A DNA stretch of 64,000 nucleotides from Gemmatimonadota bacterium (GCA_016720805.1 JADKJZ010000003.1:174658-238657); one strand, 5' to 3'; counted from the stretch's first letter, positions 50,755-59,998 are shown. Notes: generated by a model not told the origin, from the sequence alone. A program made the numbers and translations.

Positions 50755-51948
50755 ATGACGGACATCGTCTTCCTCTCCGCCGTCCGGACGGGCTTCGGCA
50801 CCTTCGGCGGAGCGCTCAAGGATCATTCGGCCACCGACCTCGGCGTGATTGCCGCCGAGGCGGCGCTGGCGCGTGCAGGCCTGGACGCTTCGCTGGTCAA
50901 TCACGCCATCGTGGGCAACGCGATGCAGACCTCGCGCGACGCGATGTACTGCGCGCGGCACGTGGCGCTGCGCTCGGGCCTCGCGGTCGAGACCCCGGCG
51001 GTGACCGTCAATCGGCTCTGCGGCTCGGGCTTCGAGGCGGTGGTGCAGGCGGCGCATCGACTCACCCTCGGCGAGGCCACCGCGGTCCTTGCCGGCGGCA
51101 CCGAGTCGATGAGTCAGGCGCCGCACGTGGTACGCGGTGCCCGGTGGGGCATCAAGTACGGGCCGTCGCCGCTGCTGGAAGACTCGCTCTTCGAAGGGCT
51201 CACCGATTCCTTCGGTGGCTGCGCGATGGCCGACACCGCCGAAAACCTGGCGCAGCGGTATGACATCACGCGGGAGGCCTGCGAGGCGTGGGCCCTGGTG
51301 TCGCAGCAGCGTGCGGCCGCCGCGTGGGCCGCCGGCGTCTTCGCGGACGAGGTGGTGCCGGTGATGCTGCGCGACCGCAAGACGAAGCAGGACGTGCCCT
51401 GGGCGCGCGACGAGCACATCCGCGGCGACATGACGCCGGAAGGGCTCGCCAAGCTGCCACCGGTGACGCGGGCCGGGGGCACGGTCACCGCGGGCACGGC
51501 GTCGGGGATCAACGACGGCGCGGCAATGCTGGTGATGACCACCGCCGAGGCGGCGGCGAAGGCGGGCGCCGCACCGATCGGGCGACTGGTCTCATGGGGC
51601 GTGATGGGGGTGCCGCCGGAGATCATGGGCATCGGCCCGGTGCCTGCCGCGCGGCAGGCCTTGGCACGGGCGGGGATGACGATGGCGCAGATGGATCTGG
51701 TGGAGATCAACGAGGCGTTTGCGGCGCAGTATCTCGCGGTGGCGCGCGACCTCGAACTCGACCCGGCGCGCGCCAACGTGCACGGCGGGGCAATCGCCAT
51801 CGGCCACCCACTCGGCGCCAGCGGCGCGCGGATCACGGCGCATCTGCTGCACGCACTGCGTGCGCGTGGCGGCGGGATCGGCCTGGGTGCGGCCTGCATC
51901 GGCGGCGGGCAGGGCATTGCCGTGATCGTCGAAGGGTTCGGGGGCTGA
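50755..51948 (+). CDS. Acetyl-CoA acetyltransferase (thiolase)
   Basis: This is 397 residues from ATG 50755. Nucleophile Cys89 in VNRLCGSGFEAV, EINEAFAAQ, GHPLGASGAR and the second Cys in CIGGGQG are all present. It condenses or cleaves acyl-CoA. The 3-hydroxyacyl-CoA dehydrogenase two genes downstream suggests a short-chain fatty acid or butyrate/PHB-type pathway. Confidence 0.95.
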   Translation: MTDIVFLSAVRTGFGTFGGALKDHSATDLGVIAAEAALARAGLDASLVNHAIVGNAMQTSRDAMYCARHVALRSGLAVETPAVTVNRLCGSGFEAVVQAAHRLTLGEATAVLAGGTESMSQAPHVVRGARWGIKYGPSPLLEDSLFEGLTDSFGGCAMADTAENLAQRYDITREACEAWALVSQQRAAAAWAAGVFADEVVPVMLRDRKTKQDVPWARDEHIRGDMTPEGLAKLPPVTRAGGTVTAGTASGINDGAAMLVMTTAEAAAKAGAAPIGRLVSWGVMGVPPEIMGIGPVPAARQALARAGMTMAQMDLVEINEAFAAQYLAVARDLELDPARANVHGGAIAIGHPLGASGARITAHLLHALRARGGGIGLGAACIGGGQGIAVIVEGFGG

Positions 51949-51952
51949 CGCG

Positions 51953-52819
51953 ATGGCCAACAATCTTCCCGGGCGAATCGACCGCGCCACCTTCGACCGC
52001 GTGCTGCAGCGCGCCGCCGAACTGCAGGCCGCCTCGCACGACATCGGCGAGGGGCTGACCGAGGACGAAGTCGTCGCCCTCGGCAACGAGGTCGGCATCG
52101 CACCGCAGGTGCTCAAGCAGGCGCTGCTCGAGGAACGGACCCGCATCGCGCCGATGGAGCCGCAGGGGATCCTCGACGAATGGGTCGCACCGGCGGAACT
52201 CCGCGCCGAGCGCGTGGTGCAGGGGACCGAGGCCTCGGTGAGTGCCGCGCTCACGGCGTGGATCGACAAGCACGAGCACTTCGTCGTGCAGCGCGCCACG
52301 CTGGGGCGCACCACCTATGAGCCGCTCGACTCCTTCGCCGGCGCGATGCGCAAGATGAAGCGGGTCTTCGAGGGCACCAGCGCCAAGCCCTACCAGAACG
52401 ACACCGAGCTGCTCACCGCGGTGATCACCCCGCTCGAAGATGGCTTCTGTCATGTCGCGGTGATGGCCACCCTGCGGCGCAGTCGCCGGAATTACGTCAC
52501 CGGCGCCAGCGTGCTGGCCGGGACCGGCGTCGCGGTGACGGCGGGGGTGATGGCGCTGGTGCAGTACCCTGCCGCCGAACTGCTCGCGCTGATTCCCGCT
52601 GTGGCCGGGCTCGGCACCGGTGCCCTGACGGTGCGCAGCTTCCGGCCGATCTCGACGCGCGCACAGCTGGGGCTGGAACGGATGCTCGACGACCTGGAAC
52701 GGAGGCCTGCGCTTGGCGCCGGGTCGCCGCCGCCGCGGTCGCAGCAGCTCGCGCGCGAGGTTGGCCAGGTGGTCAAGGACATCACCCGCGAAGTCCGCAA
52801 GGCGCTGGAGGAGAAGTGA
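51953..52819 (+). CDS. Membrane protein of unknown function
   Basis: This is 288 residues. An N-terminal helical region with TEDEVVALGNEVGIAPQVLKQAL resembles SHOCT-like or DUF1707-like small helical domains. A middle beta-rich part and two adjacent membrane helices follow (about 185-225), then a C-terminal coiled helix. It lies between thiolase and dehydrogenase genes with 4-base spacing or overlap, so it is co-expressed with them. Confidence 0.65.
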   Translation: MANNLPGRIDRATFDRVLQRAAELQAASHDIGEGLTEDEVVALGNEVGIAPQVLKQALLEERTRIAPMEPQGILDEWVAPAELRAERVVQGTEASVSAALTAWIDKHEHFVVQRATLGRTTYEPLDSFAGAMRKMKRVFEGTSAKPYQNDTELLTAVITPLEDGFCHVAVMATLRRSRRNYVTGASVLAGTGVAVTAGVMALVQYPAAELLALIPAVAGLGTGALTVRSFRPISTRAQLGLERMLDDLERRPALGAGSPPPRSQQLAREVGQVVKDITREVRKALEEK

Positions 52820-53700
52820 GCATCGGCACGGTGGGGGTGGTCGGCGCGGGATTGATGGGCAGTGGTATCGCGCAGGCGGTGGCGATGGCGGGGCACGATG
52901 TGCTCATCCACGACAGCAACGGCGCCCAGTGGAACACCGCGCGCGGCCGGATCGAGTCGTCGCTGGCGAAGCTCGTCGAGAAGGGGAAACTGACACCGGA
53001 GGCGCTCCTCGCCACCAGCAGCCGGATCAACTTCGTCCCCGATCTCGGCGCCTTCGCGGTCTGCGACCTGGTGATCGAGGCGATCGTCGAGTCGCTCGAC
53101 GCCAAGCGCGCGCTCTGGCAGCGCCTCGAGGGGATCTGCCGCGCCGAGACGCTCTTCGCGACGAACACGTCCTCGCTCAGCGTGGTGGACCAGACCGTGG
53201 GGTTGCACCTTCCGGAACGGCTGCTCGGCATGCACTTCTTCAATCCGGTGCCGATGATGCCGCTGGTCGAGGTGGTGCGCTCGGTCCGCACTGCGCCAGA
53301 CGCGGTCGATGCGGCGCTCGAGTTCGCTCGCGGCCTCGGGAAGACGGCGATCACCAGTCGCGATGAATCGGGCTTCGTCGTCAACCTGCTGCTGGTGCCC
53401 TATCTGGTGGATGCGGTGCACGCGCTGGAGCGCGGCGTGGGCACGATCGCCGACATCGACGCGGCGATGAAGCTCGGCGCCGGCCATCCGATGGGGCCGT
53501 TCACGCTGCTCGACTTCATCGGCCTCGACACCGTGGTGCAGATCGGCGAAATCATGTTCGATCAGTATCGCGAGGCGCGCTACGCGCCGCCGCCGCTGCT
53601 CCGGCGGATGGTCGCGGCGGGCTATCTCGGCCGGAAGAGCGGGGTGGGTTTCTACGATTGGCGCGGCGCGCAGCCGGTGCCGATGGAGCTCGGGCTGTGA
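52816..53700 (+). CDS. 3-hydroxyacyl-CoA (3-hydroxybutyryl-CoA) dehydrogenase
   Basis: This is 294 residues from a GTG overlapping the previous stop. Rossmann loop GVVGAGLMGSGIA, catalytic His140 and Asn143 (GMHFFNPVP), and the C-terminal domain GPFTLLDFIGLDTV are all conserved. It oxidises (or reduces) 3-hydroxyacyl-CoA with NAD(P) and partners the thiolase at 50755. Confidence 0.95.
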   Translation: MSIGTVGVVGAGLMGSGIAQAVAMAGHDVLIHDSNGAQWNTARGRIESSLAKLVEKGKLTPEALLATSSRINFVPDLGAFAVCDLVIEAIVESLDAKRALWQRLEGICRAETLFATNTSSLSVVDQTVGLHLPERLLGMHFFNPVPMMPLVEVVRSVRTAPDAVDAALEFARGLGKTAITSRDESGFVVNLLLVPYLVDAVHALERGVGTIADIDAAMKLGAGHPMGPFTLLDFIGLDTVVQIGEIMFDQYREARYAPPPLLRRMVAAGYLGRKSGVGFYDWRGAQPVPMELGL

Positions 53701-54179
53701 GGCGCTGGAGCCTGGTGTTCGTGCTGCTCGCGGCCTGCTATCCGACCACGACCCGCCCGGCGATGACGCCGGTGCCGTCCGCATCGGTCGCGGAGTGGGA
53801 GCTCTTCGTCCCCGAGGCGACGCGCGCGCTGGCGCTGGCGCTCGATGCCGATTCGATCCCGGTCTCGCGGACCGAGCCGAACGACGGCTGGCTCGAGACG
53901 CCGTGGTTCGACGCCCGTACCCTCAAGCCGACGACGCGGCGCCCGCTCGGCGACGAGACGGTTCGGCTGCGTGCCTGGATCGACCCATCGCAACCCAATC
54001 ACAGCGCCATCACCGTCGAGATCGTCTATCGCCCGGCGGCCGATCCCTCGCGCGACGGGCGGTCGCTGGAACGGCAGGTCAACGCCGCGCATCCGGTGGC
54101 GCAACGGGTGGCGGCGGTGATGGCGAAGTTGGTGAAGCTGTACGGGGAGAGCCCAAAGTCGTTAGTCGTTAGTCGTTAG
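53697..54179 (+). CDS. Lipoprotein of unknown function; C-terminus encoded by repeat
   Basis: This is 160 residues from a GTG overlapping the dehydrogenase stop, with lipobox LLAAC. The beta-alpha body (VRLRAWIDPSQPNHSAITVEIVY) is not assigned to a family. The last six codons (SLVVSR) and the stop come from a GTCGTTA tract, so the original C-terminus may have been replaced. Confidence 0.65.
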   Translation: MRRWSLVFVLLAACYPTTTRPAMTPVPSASVAEWELFVPEATRALALALDADSIPVSRTEPNDGWLETPWFDARTLKPTTRRPLGDETVRLRAWIDPSQPNHSAITVEIVYRPAADPSRDGRSLERQVNAAHPVAQRVAAVMAKLVKLYGESPKSLVVSR

Positions 54180-54258
54180 TCGTTAGAACGAGCAGGCCGG
54201 CCCTCTAACACGGAGCCGGCCTCTGCACTCTAACGACTAACGACTAACGCCTAACGAC
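54158..54258. repeat. Heptamer repeat element: four-unit inverted arms around a hairpin
   Basis: (GTCGTTA)x4 at 54158-54185 faces TAACGAC, TAACGAC, TAACGCC, TAACGAC at 54231-54258, so 27 of 28 bases can pair. Between them AGGCCGGC (54194) and GCCGGCCT (54215) make a perfect 8-bp hairpin. It separates two convergent genes and carries stop trinucleotides for both. Confidence 0.9.
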
Positions 54259-54260
54259 CA

Positions 54261-55052
54261 TCATCCCACGAACGCCTGCAGATACTTCTCCAACATCTCG
54301 TAGTCCAGCGCCGCATCCTTGCAGGGCCCGGCCGGGAGCGTCATCGTCAGGCCGAGGACCGGCACCTTCCCCGCCACATCATGCAGGCCCGTCACCATGT
54401 CGCGTTCGCAGGCCACCGCCACCACGGCGCGGGGGCGGCGTTCGCGGATCACGCGGCGCGCCAGCTGGCCGCGTGTCGCGACGAAGACCGGCACGCCATA
54501 CTTCCCGGCCATGCTCAGCACGGTGTCGAGCGTGACGCGCGAGAGGCAGCGCGGGATCAGCAGCAGCAGCTCGCCGTGGCCCACCTTGCGGGTGCGCAGC
54601 AGCGCCAGTGTGTTGTAGACCTTCACGGAGGCGTTCTCGACCCGATCGCGGGTCTTGAACCACGAGGCCACCTTCGACGTGAGTCCCATCACGTTGAGGA
54701 AGAGGCCGCGCTCGGCCAGCATCGGCGGCAGCAGCGGGAAGCGGACGAGATACGAGGCGCCGATCAGCAGCCACCACGCGAAGACGATGACGATGAGGAT
54801 GCCGAACCCCGACCAGAGGAGGAGCGGCAGTCGGGGGTGCAGGTCCCCGATCCGCGGGTCGAGGAGGAAGAGCCCGAGGGAGACGAAGCCGAGGGCGACG
54901 ATCAGCGAGGTGATCGCCCAGGCGAAGAAGAGCGCCGGCGGCGCGTCGTAGTTGCCGCCGTTGGGCAGCGGCTCGCCATTCCACTTGTCCCACTCATGGC
55001 CGAGGCGACGATCGACGTCGATATGGATCAGTTCCGCACGCGGGGCAGTCAT
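54261..55052 (-). CDS. DUF116 domain membrane protein
   Basis: This is 263 residues. Two membrane helices (about 40-65 and 82-105) precede a DUF116 domain: LLLIPRCLSR, RGQLARRVIRERRPRAVVAVACERDM and a Cys in GPCKDAALD. The Cys pattern suggests metal or Fe-S binding. Function unknown; some members lie near lipoate or methyltransferase genes, which are absent here. Confidence 0.88.
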   Translation of the reverse strand: MTAPRAELIHIDVDRRLGHEWDKWNGEPLPNGGNYDAPPALFFAWAITSLIVALGFVSLGLFLLDPRIGDLHPRLPLLLWSGFGILIVIVFAWWLLIGASYLVRFPLLPPMLAERGLFLNVMGLTSKVASWFKTRDRVENASVKVYNTLALLRTRKVGHGELLLLIPRCLSRVTLDTVLSMAGKYGVPVFVATRGQLARRVIRERRPRAVVAVACERDMVTGLHDVAGKVPVLGLTMTLPAGPCKDAALDYEMLEKYLQAFVG

Positions 55053-55142
55053 TGGGGGGGAAATCTCCGACCGAGCGGGTCGGAGTCAAGGGGACGGCCC
55101 AACTTCGACGCCACGCGCCGCGTCCTTGCGTACTTTTCGGGG

Positions 55143-56738
55143 ATGCGAGCACTCCTTCGAACCGATCCGGACCTTCGCGCCCGCTATGCGCAGGGGGGCG
55201 GCGTCTACCGGATCATCCCGGCGGCGGTGGCCCGGCCGACGACGCTGGCGGAGCTGCGGGCGGTGCTCGCCGAGGCGCGCGAGGCGGGGCTCGCCATCAC
55301 GCCGCGCGGGGCCGGCAGCGCGATGGATGGTGGCAACGTCGGCGAGGGCGTCGTGCTCGACCTCACGGCGTTCGACGCGGGCCGTTGCGTGGTCGATGCC
55401 GCGCGCCGCGTCGCCACCTGCACGCCGTCGCTGACCCTGCCACTCCTGCACCAGGCCACGTCGCCGCATCGGCTCCACCTGCCGCTCGATCCATCGAGTG
55501 CGGGCTGGGCGACGCTCGGCGGGCTCATCGGCACCAACGCCGCCGGTGCGCGCACCGTCCACGATGGCGGCATGCGCCGCTGGGTCGAGGCGGTGACACT
55601 CGAGACCGACGATGGTCCGCTGACCCTGACCCGCGGCGAGATGCCGGACGCGCGCCACCCCGCCATCCAGCGCTGGCAGCGTGACGTGCTGCCGCTGCTG
55701 ACGCGGCATCGTGCGGCGATCCTGGCGCGATGGCCGCGTACGCGGAAGCAGAGCTTCGGCTACGATCTCGCGGCCTGGTGGGCCAGTGGCGACCTCGTCG
55801 ATCTGGTGGTCGGCGCAGAAGGTACCCTGGGCGTGATGACCGAGGTCACGGTGCGCCTCGCCCCGATCGCCGCGCACCGCCTGGCGTTGCGGGTGGTGCT
55901 CGCCGATCGCGCCCTGCTGGTGCCGGCACTTGAGACCGTGCGCCGCCACGATCCGGCGGTGCTCGAATTCCTCGACGGCTCCTTCCTCCGCCTGGTAGAG
56001 GCCGACGTCCCCGAGGGCACCGCGGCGGTGCTGCTTGCCGACCTCGAAGGAGAGCGTGCCGATGCGCTGCATCACCGCGCGGCGGCGCTTCAGGGGGAAC
56101 TCGCGTCGCTGGGTGCGGGGGTGACCGAGGCGGCCGTCGCAGCCGATCCGGCAGCGATCGCGGCGCTCTGGCGCATCCGCCACGGCGCCTCACCCCGACT
56201 GGCGGCACTCACCGATGGTCGGCAGTCGCTGCAGATCATCGAGGACGGCTGCGTCCCGCCCGCGGCGCTGGGCCACTACCTCGACGCGGTCGATGCGGCC
56301 TGCCGTGCCGAGCGGATCGACGCGGTGATGTTCGGCCACGCGGGCGATGGCCACGTGCACGTGAATCTCCTCCCCAACCTGCGTGAGGCCGACTGGCTCG
56401 GCCGGGTGCGACGCGTCTACGAGGGGGTTGCCGATGCGCTGCTCGCACTCGGCGGAACGCCCTCCGGGGAGCATGGCGCCGGACGGCTCCGCGCTCCGCT
56501 GATCGAGCGCTTCCTCGGCCCCGAGGCGGCCGCCTGCTTCCGCGCCATCAAGGCGGCGTTCGACCCCGCTGGCCGGCACAATCCCGGGGTGATTCTCGAC
56601 GACGGTCGCGACCCGCTGAGTCGGCTCAAAGTCGGGCCCGACGCGGCGCCGCTCCCGGCCGGGATGGCCGAGGCGCTGGCGGCGATCGAGCGGGAGGGGC
56701 GCTGGGGGGAGAGCCGATGGTTGAACGATGATCGATGA
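55143..56738 (+). CDS. FAD-linked oxidase (GlcD/D-lactate dehydrogenase-like)
   Basis: This is 531 residues from ATG 55143. A PCMH-type FAD-binding domain (PTTLAELRAVLAEAREAGLAI, TPRGAGSAMDGG, GGLIGTNAAG, VGAEGTLGVMTEVTV) is followed by a FAD-linked oxidase C-terminal domain with MFGHAGDGHVHVN and GTPSGEHGAGRL. No Fe-S domain is fused. It may oxidise glycolate, D-lactate or a related 2-hydroxy acid. The stop lies in a heptamer tract (NDDR tail). Confidence 0.92.
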   Translation: MRALLRTDPDLRARYAQGGGVYRIIPAAVARPTTLAELRAVLAEAREAGLAITPRGAGSAMDGGNVGEGVVLDLTAFDAGRCVVDAARRVATCTPSLTLPLLHQATSPHRLHLPLDPSSAGWATLGGLIGTNAAGARTVHDGGMRRWVEAVTLETDDGPLTLTRGEMPDARHPAIQRWQRDVLPLLTRHRAAILARWPRTRKQSFGYDLAAWWASGDLVDLVVGAEGTLGVMTEVTVRLAPIAAHRLALRVVLADRALLVPALETVRRHDPAVLEFLDGSFLRLVEADVPEGTAAVLLADLEGERADALHHRAAALQGELASLGAGVTEAAVAADPAAIAALWRIRHGASPRLAALTDGRQSLQIIEDGCVPPAALGHYLDAVDAACRAERIDAVMFGHAGDGHVHVNLLPNLREADWLGRVRRVYEGVADALLALGGTPSGEHGAGRLRAPLIERFLGPEAAACFRAIKAAFDPAGRHNPGVILDDGRDPLSRLKVGPDAAPLPAGMAEALAAIEREGRWGESRWLNDDR

Positions 56739-56783
56739 TCGATCATCGATGATCGATCATCCCGCGCCCCCTCACCCCTCACC
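56727..56783. repeat. Heptamer repeat tracts (GATGATC/GATCATC and CCTCACC)
   Basis: Five units GATGATC, GATGATC, GATCATC, GATGATC, GATCATC (56727-56761) overlap the oxidase stop. Two CCTCACC units follow at 56770-56783. Confidence 0.85.
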
Positions 56784-56837
56784 TCGATTCGACTACATTT
56801 TGCGGATCTTCCCGACCCTCTACCGGCGCAGACCTCC

Positions 56838-57593
56838 ATGCTGACCATCTACCGCGATCCCGTCGTCACCCTCATTGGCCGCCCGCAGTTCGTCGAGCCG
56901 GCGCACCTCCCCGTGCAGTGGAAGGACGAGGGGACCGACGGCGAGAAGATCGCCGAGTTCGCCGGCCGACTCTGCTACATGAGCCAGAGCAACCCGGCCG
57001 GGCGCAGCACGGCGGAGTACCTCGGCAACATCCTCCGCGCGGGACACGGGTCGGTCTTCGAGCATGCGGTCTATGTGGTGCTGATCGAGGGGGTGTCGCG
57101 CTCGCTGACCCACGAGCTGGTGCGCCATCGGGCCGGGTTCGGCTATTCCCAGCTCTCGCAGCGGTATGTCGACGAATCGACGGCCGCCTTCGTGATGCCG
57201 CCGGCGATTCAGGGCGACGAAGCGCTCGAGGCGGCGTGGTCGGAGCAGATGGAGGCCGCGCAGGCGAGTTATGTCGCCGCCGTCGACCGGTTGATGGAGC
57301 GCTACGCCTGGGTCGAGGATCGGGTGCACCGCCGCAAGATGGCGCGCGAGGCGGCGCGTTCGGTCCTGCCGAACGGCACCGAGACCAAGATCGTCGTGAG
57401 CGGGAATATCCGCGCCTGGCGGACCATGCTGGAACTGCGCCTGGGCGAGGGTGCCGAGCGGGAGATCCGGCGGCTCGCCGTCCGGCTGCTCGAGACGCTC
57501 CGGAAGGAGGCCCCCCGCTTCTTCGCCGATTTCGAGCTCTATCAGGCGGAGGATGGGGAGCGCGCGGGCCGGGTGGTCTACCACAAGGTCTAG
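56838..57593 (+). CDS. thyX: FAD-dependent thymidylate synthase ThyX
   Basis: This is 251 residues. It makes dTMP from dUMP using NADPH, FAD and methylene-tetrahydrofolate. FEHAVYVVLIEGVSRSLTHEL leads into the signature RHR (96-98) followed by AGFGYSQLSQRY, one residue longer between RHR and the conserved Ser than the classic RHR-x7-S. SVLPNGTETKIVVSGNIRAW is also conserved. Confidence 0.95.
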   Translation: MLTIYRDPVVTLIGRPQFVEPAHLPVQWKDEGTDGEKIAEFAGRLCYMSQSNPAGRSTAEYLGNILRAGHGSVFEHAVYVVLIEGVSRSLTHELVRHRAGFGYSQLSQRYVDESTAAFVMPPAIQGDEALEAAWSEQMEAAQASYVAAVDRLMERYAWVEDRVHRRKMAREAARSVLPNGTETKIVVSGNIRAWRTMLELRLGEGAEREIRRLAVRLLETLRKEAPRFFADFELYQAEDGERAGRVVYHKV

Positions 57594-57645
57594 CGGAGGG
57601 GGGCGGTGCCTCGCTTCCCGCACCGCATCTCCGTAGATTTCCGGA

Positions 57646-57729
57646 ATGTCCATCACAGCGCATGCCCAGGAGACCCGCGCCGGGATCGGCCGGGCCGTGG
57701 CCGTCAGGCTGGGGACCCTTCGCGCGTGA
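57646..57729 (+). CDS. Possible 27-codon leader ORF
   Basis: It starts ATG TCC ATC ACA and its TGA overlaps the GTG start of the BFD-like gene, so it could couple translation. No family is recognisable and the ribosome binding site is weak (TCCGGA). Possibly chance. Confidence 0.25.
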   Translation: MSITAHAQETRAGIGRAVAVRLGTLRA

Positions 57730-57977
57730 ATTGGCGTCCCGCCGTCCGGATTGATCGCTGCGTCTGCCAGCGGCTGCTCTTTGCGCAGCTGCTCCCGGTC
57801 GCGCGCGCCAACGGCTGGACGCTCGAGACGATCATGGACGAGACCGGTTGCGGCGACCAGTGCGGGATGTGTCGCCCCTACCTGCGGGCGATGCTGGCCG
57901 ACGGCACCACCGTCTTCAGCGAGATCCTCGAGGACGTGGCCGACGACGTGGTCGTGCTCGGCGACGAGGCGAGCTGA
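57726..57977 (+). CDS. BFD-like [2Fe-2S] binding domain protein
   Basis: This is 83 residues from GTG 57726. Cys-Val-Cys in its N-terminal part and GCGDQCGMCRPY in its middle make five Cys, including the C-x-C ... C-x2-C pattern of bacterioferritin-associated ferredoxin-like domains. It may donate electrons or sense iron or redox state. It lies 2 bases from the histidine kinase gene. Confidence 0.75.
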   Translation: MNWRPAVRIDRCVCQRLLFAQLLPVARANGWTLETIMDETGCGDQCGMCRPYLRAMLADGTTVFSEILEDVADDVVVLGDEAS

Positions 57978-57979
57978 TC

Positions 57980-59569
57980 GTGCCGCCGCAAATCGCTCCC
58001 CAGCGTCCCGCCGCCGCGCGGAAGTGGCATGAGCGGCTCTTCACCACCGGGCCGCTCGTATTCGCGGCGCTGGTCAGCGGCTGGGCCTCGGTCGCGCTGT
58101 TGGCGTCGGAGCATTACGACACCGGCATGGCCGCGGCCGCCGTCGCGTCCTTCATCGCCCTCCTGACGCTTCGACGTGGACGCGTCCTCGCCGAACACCA
58201 GAAGAATTCGCTCTCCCGCGCGCTCGCGGCGGCCGCCCGCCGCAACGGCGAACTGGAGCGACTCCGCGACCTGGCCGCGGCGCTCCTCGCCGGCAACGAT
58301 CTCGCGACCCTGAATCGCCAGGTGGCCCAGGCGGCCGCCGACCTGCTCGGCGCCGAGGGTGGTGCGATCATGCTGGTCGTCGAGGAAGGCCGCTTCGCCA
58401 AGGTGGTGGCGGGTTCCGGGCCGCTCCTCCCGGCGGTCGGGTCGCTGGTGCCGATGGAGCATTCGCTCGTGGGCATCGTGATCTCCGAGGACACCGCGCT
58501 CCTCGTCGACGACATGGAGAAGGATCCGCGCAACCATCCGCACGAGCAGCTGGCGGGCCGGCTCATCTCCGCGGCGATGGTGCCGCTCCGCTCGGCCGGG
58601 CTCGTGGTCGGCGCGGTCTGCGCCTACAACCGCAAGGATGGCCGGCCGTTCGAGGATCACGATCGTCAGCTGCTGCAGACCCTCGGCGACCAGGTCGTCC
58701 TCGGCCTCGACCGCACCACGGTGCTCGAGGAGCTGCGCCGCAACGAGCGGATGCTCGCAGCGAAGAACAAGGAGTTGCAGCGTGCCACGCAGCTCAAGAG
58801 CGAGTTCCTCGCCAACATGTCGCACGAGCTGCGGACGCCGCTCAACGCCATCATCGGCTTCTCCGACCTGCTGCTCACCGAGGGGCTCGGTCCGCTCGAG
58901 GATCAGCAGAAGGACTTCCTCGAGGCGATCCTCCGGAACGGTCGACACCTGCTCGGACTGATCAACGACGTCCTCGACCTCTCGAAGATCGAAGCGGGCC
59001 GGATGGAGCTGTCGCTGGCAAGCACCGACGTGCGCGACTGCATCAACGGGGCGATCACCGACACCGCCTCGCTGCGCACCGCGAAGAACCAGGAATGCGT
59101 CGTCGAGCTCTCCGAGGGGTCGACACTCGATGTCCTGGCCGACGGCGTGCGCGTCCGGCAGATCCTCTTCAACCTCCTCTCCAACGCCTCGAAGTTCACC
59201 GGCGAAGGGGGGCGGATCACCGTCTCGGCGGTGCGCACCGTGGCGCCGATGCCGGCCGCCGCCGGGGCGGGCGCGATGGACCGGGTGAAACTGTCCACGC
59301 GGGATGTCGTCTGGATCTCAGTCTCCGATTCAGGCGTTGGCATCCAGGCCGAGGATATGTCCAAGCTCTTCCAGGAATTCTCGCAGGTCGACACCTCCGC
59401 GTCGCGCGCGGCCCAGGGCACCGGCCTCGGGCTGGCGCTCTGCAAGCGCTTCGTGGAGCTGCATGGCGGCCAGATCGGCGTCGAGTCGATCTACGGGAAG
59501 GGGAGCACCTTCTGGTTCCTCATTCCGGTCGATGGCCCGCCCAAGCGGGCGGCGGCGAGCGGCTTCTAG
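57980..59569 (+). CDS. Membrane sensor histidine kinase with GAF domain
   Basis: This is 529 residues from a GTG 2 bases after the BFD-like stop. Two short membrane helices (24-43 and 50-64) precede a coiled linker (70-105), a GAF domain (100-250), HisKA with MSHELRTPLNAIIGF (His282) and a HATPase domain (NLLSNASKFTGEGG, GTGLGLALCKRFVELHGG). Tight linkage to the Fe-S gene hints that it responds to redox or iron. No response regulator is adjacent. Confidence 0.93.
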   Translation: MPPQIAPQRPAAARKWHERLFTTGPLVFAALVSGWASVALLASEHYDTGMAAAAVASFIALLTLRRGRVLAEHQKNSLSRALAAAARRNGELERLRDLAAALLAGNDLATLNRQVAQAAADLLGAEGGAIMLVVEEGRFAKVVAGSGPLLPAVGSLVPMEHSLVGIVISEDTALLVDDMEKDPRNHPHEQLAGRLISAAMVPLRSAGLVVGAVCAYNRKDGRPFEDHDRQLLQTLGDQVVLGLDRTTVLEELRRNERMLAAKNKELQRATQLKSEFLANMSHELRTPLNAIIGFSDLLLTEGLGPLEDQQKDFLEAILRNGRHLLGLINDVLDLSKIEAGRMELSLASTDVRDCINGAITDTASLRTAKNQECVVELSEGSTLDVLADGVRVRQILFNLLSNASKFTGEGGRITVSAVRTVAPMPAAAGAGAMDRVKLSTRDVVWISVSDSGVGIQAEDMSKLFQEFSQVDTSASRAAQGTGLGLALCKRFVELHGGQIGVESIYGKGSTFWFLIPVDGPPKRAAASGF

Positions 59570-59904
59570 TGCACGCCTCGCGACGCATCGGGCGCTGGCT
59601 CGGCCGGCTCGCCATCCTCCTGCAGGTCGGGGTGGCTGGGCTGCCGTTCGTCGACGCGGCGTTGTTCCACCGTGACCGCCCCGAACAGGCGGTGCACGTC
59701 GAGGCGGCCGGCGTCAGTTGTCACGCCGGCGATTGCGTCCTTGGCCAGACGCTGCAGTCCGCGGGCGAAGGCGTCCACGAGGCGGCGATCCCATCGCTGC
59801 TTGGGGACCTGGCCACCGTCGTGCGTCGCCCGGCGACGCCACCGATCGCGCGCCGCGCGGTCGGGATCCCCGTTGGTCCCCGCGCGCCTCCCAGCCAGAG
59901 CTGA
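59569..59904 (+). CDS. Small membrane-anchored protein with Cys/His motif
   Basis: This is 111 residues from a GTG overlapping the kinase TAG. One N-terminal hydrophobic helix is followed by HVEAAGVSCHAGDCVLGQ, a short Cys/His metal-binding-like stretch, and a basic tail. No family recognised. Located upstream of a TonB receptor and near copper-export genes, so a metal-related role is possible. Confidence 0.6.
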   Translation: MHASRRIGRWLGRLAILLQVGVAGLPFVDAALFHRDRPEQAVHVEAAGVSCHAGDCVLGQTLQSAGEGVHEAAIPSLLGDLATVVRRPATPPIARRAVGIPVGPRAPPSQS

Positions 59905-59998
59905 CCCACACACGCTGAATGTGACGGTCGCGTCCTCGCCCTCGGGTGAGTCGCGTGATCGTTCCCGTGGATCATCGCTTCTGCACTGGAGTCTGCTC

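Noticed and set aside
54381..55142. N-terminal extension of the FAD-linked oxidase
   Set aside because: The frame happens to be open but is antisense to the DUF116 gene; the oxidase start at 55143 fits the family.
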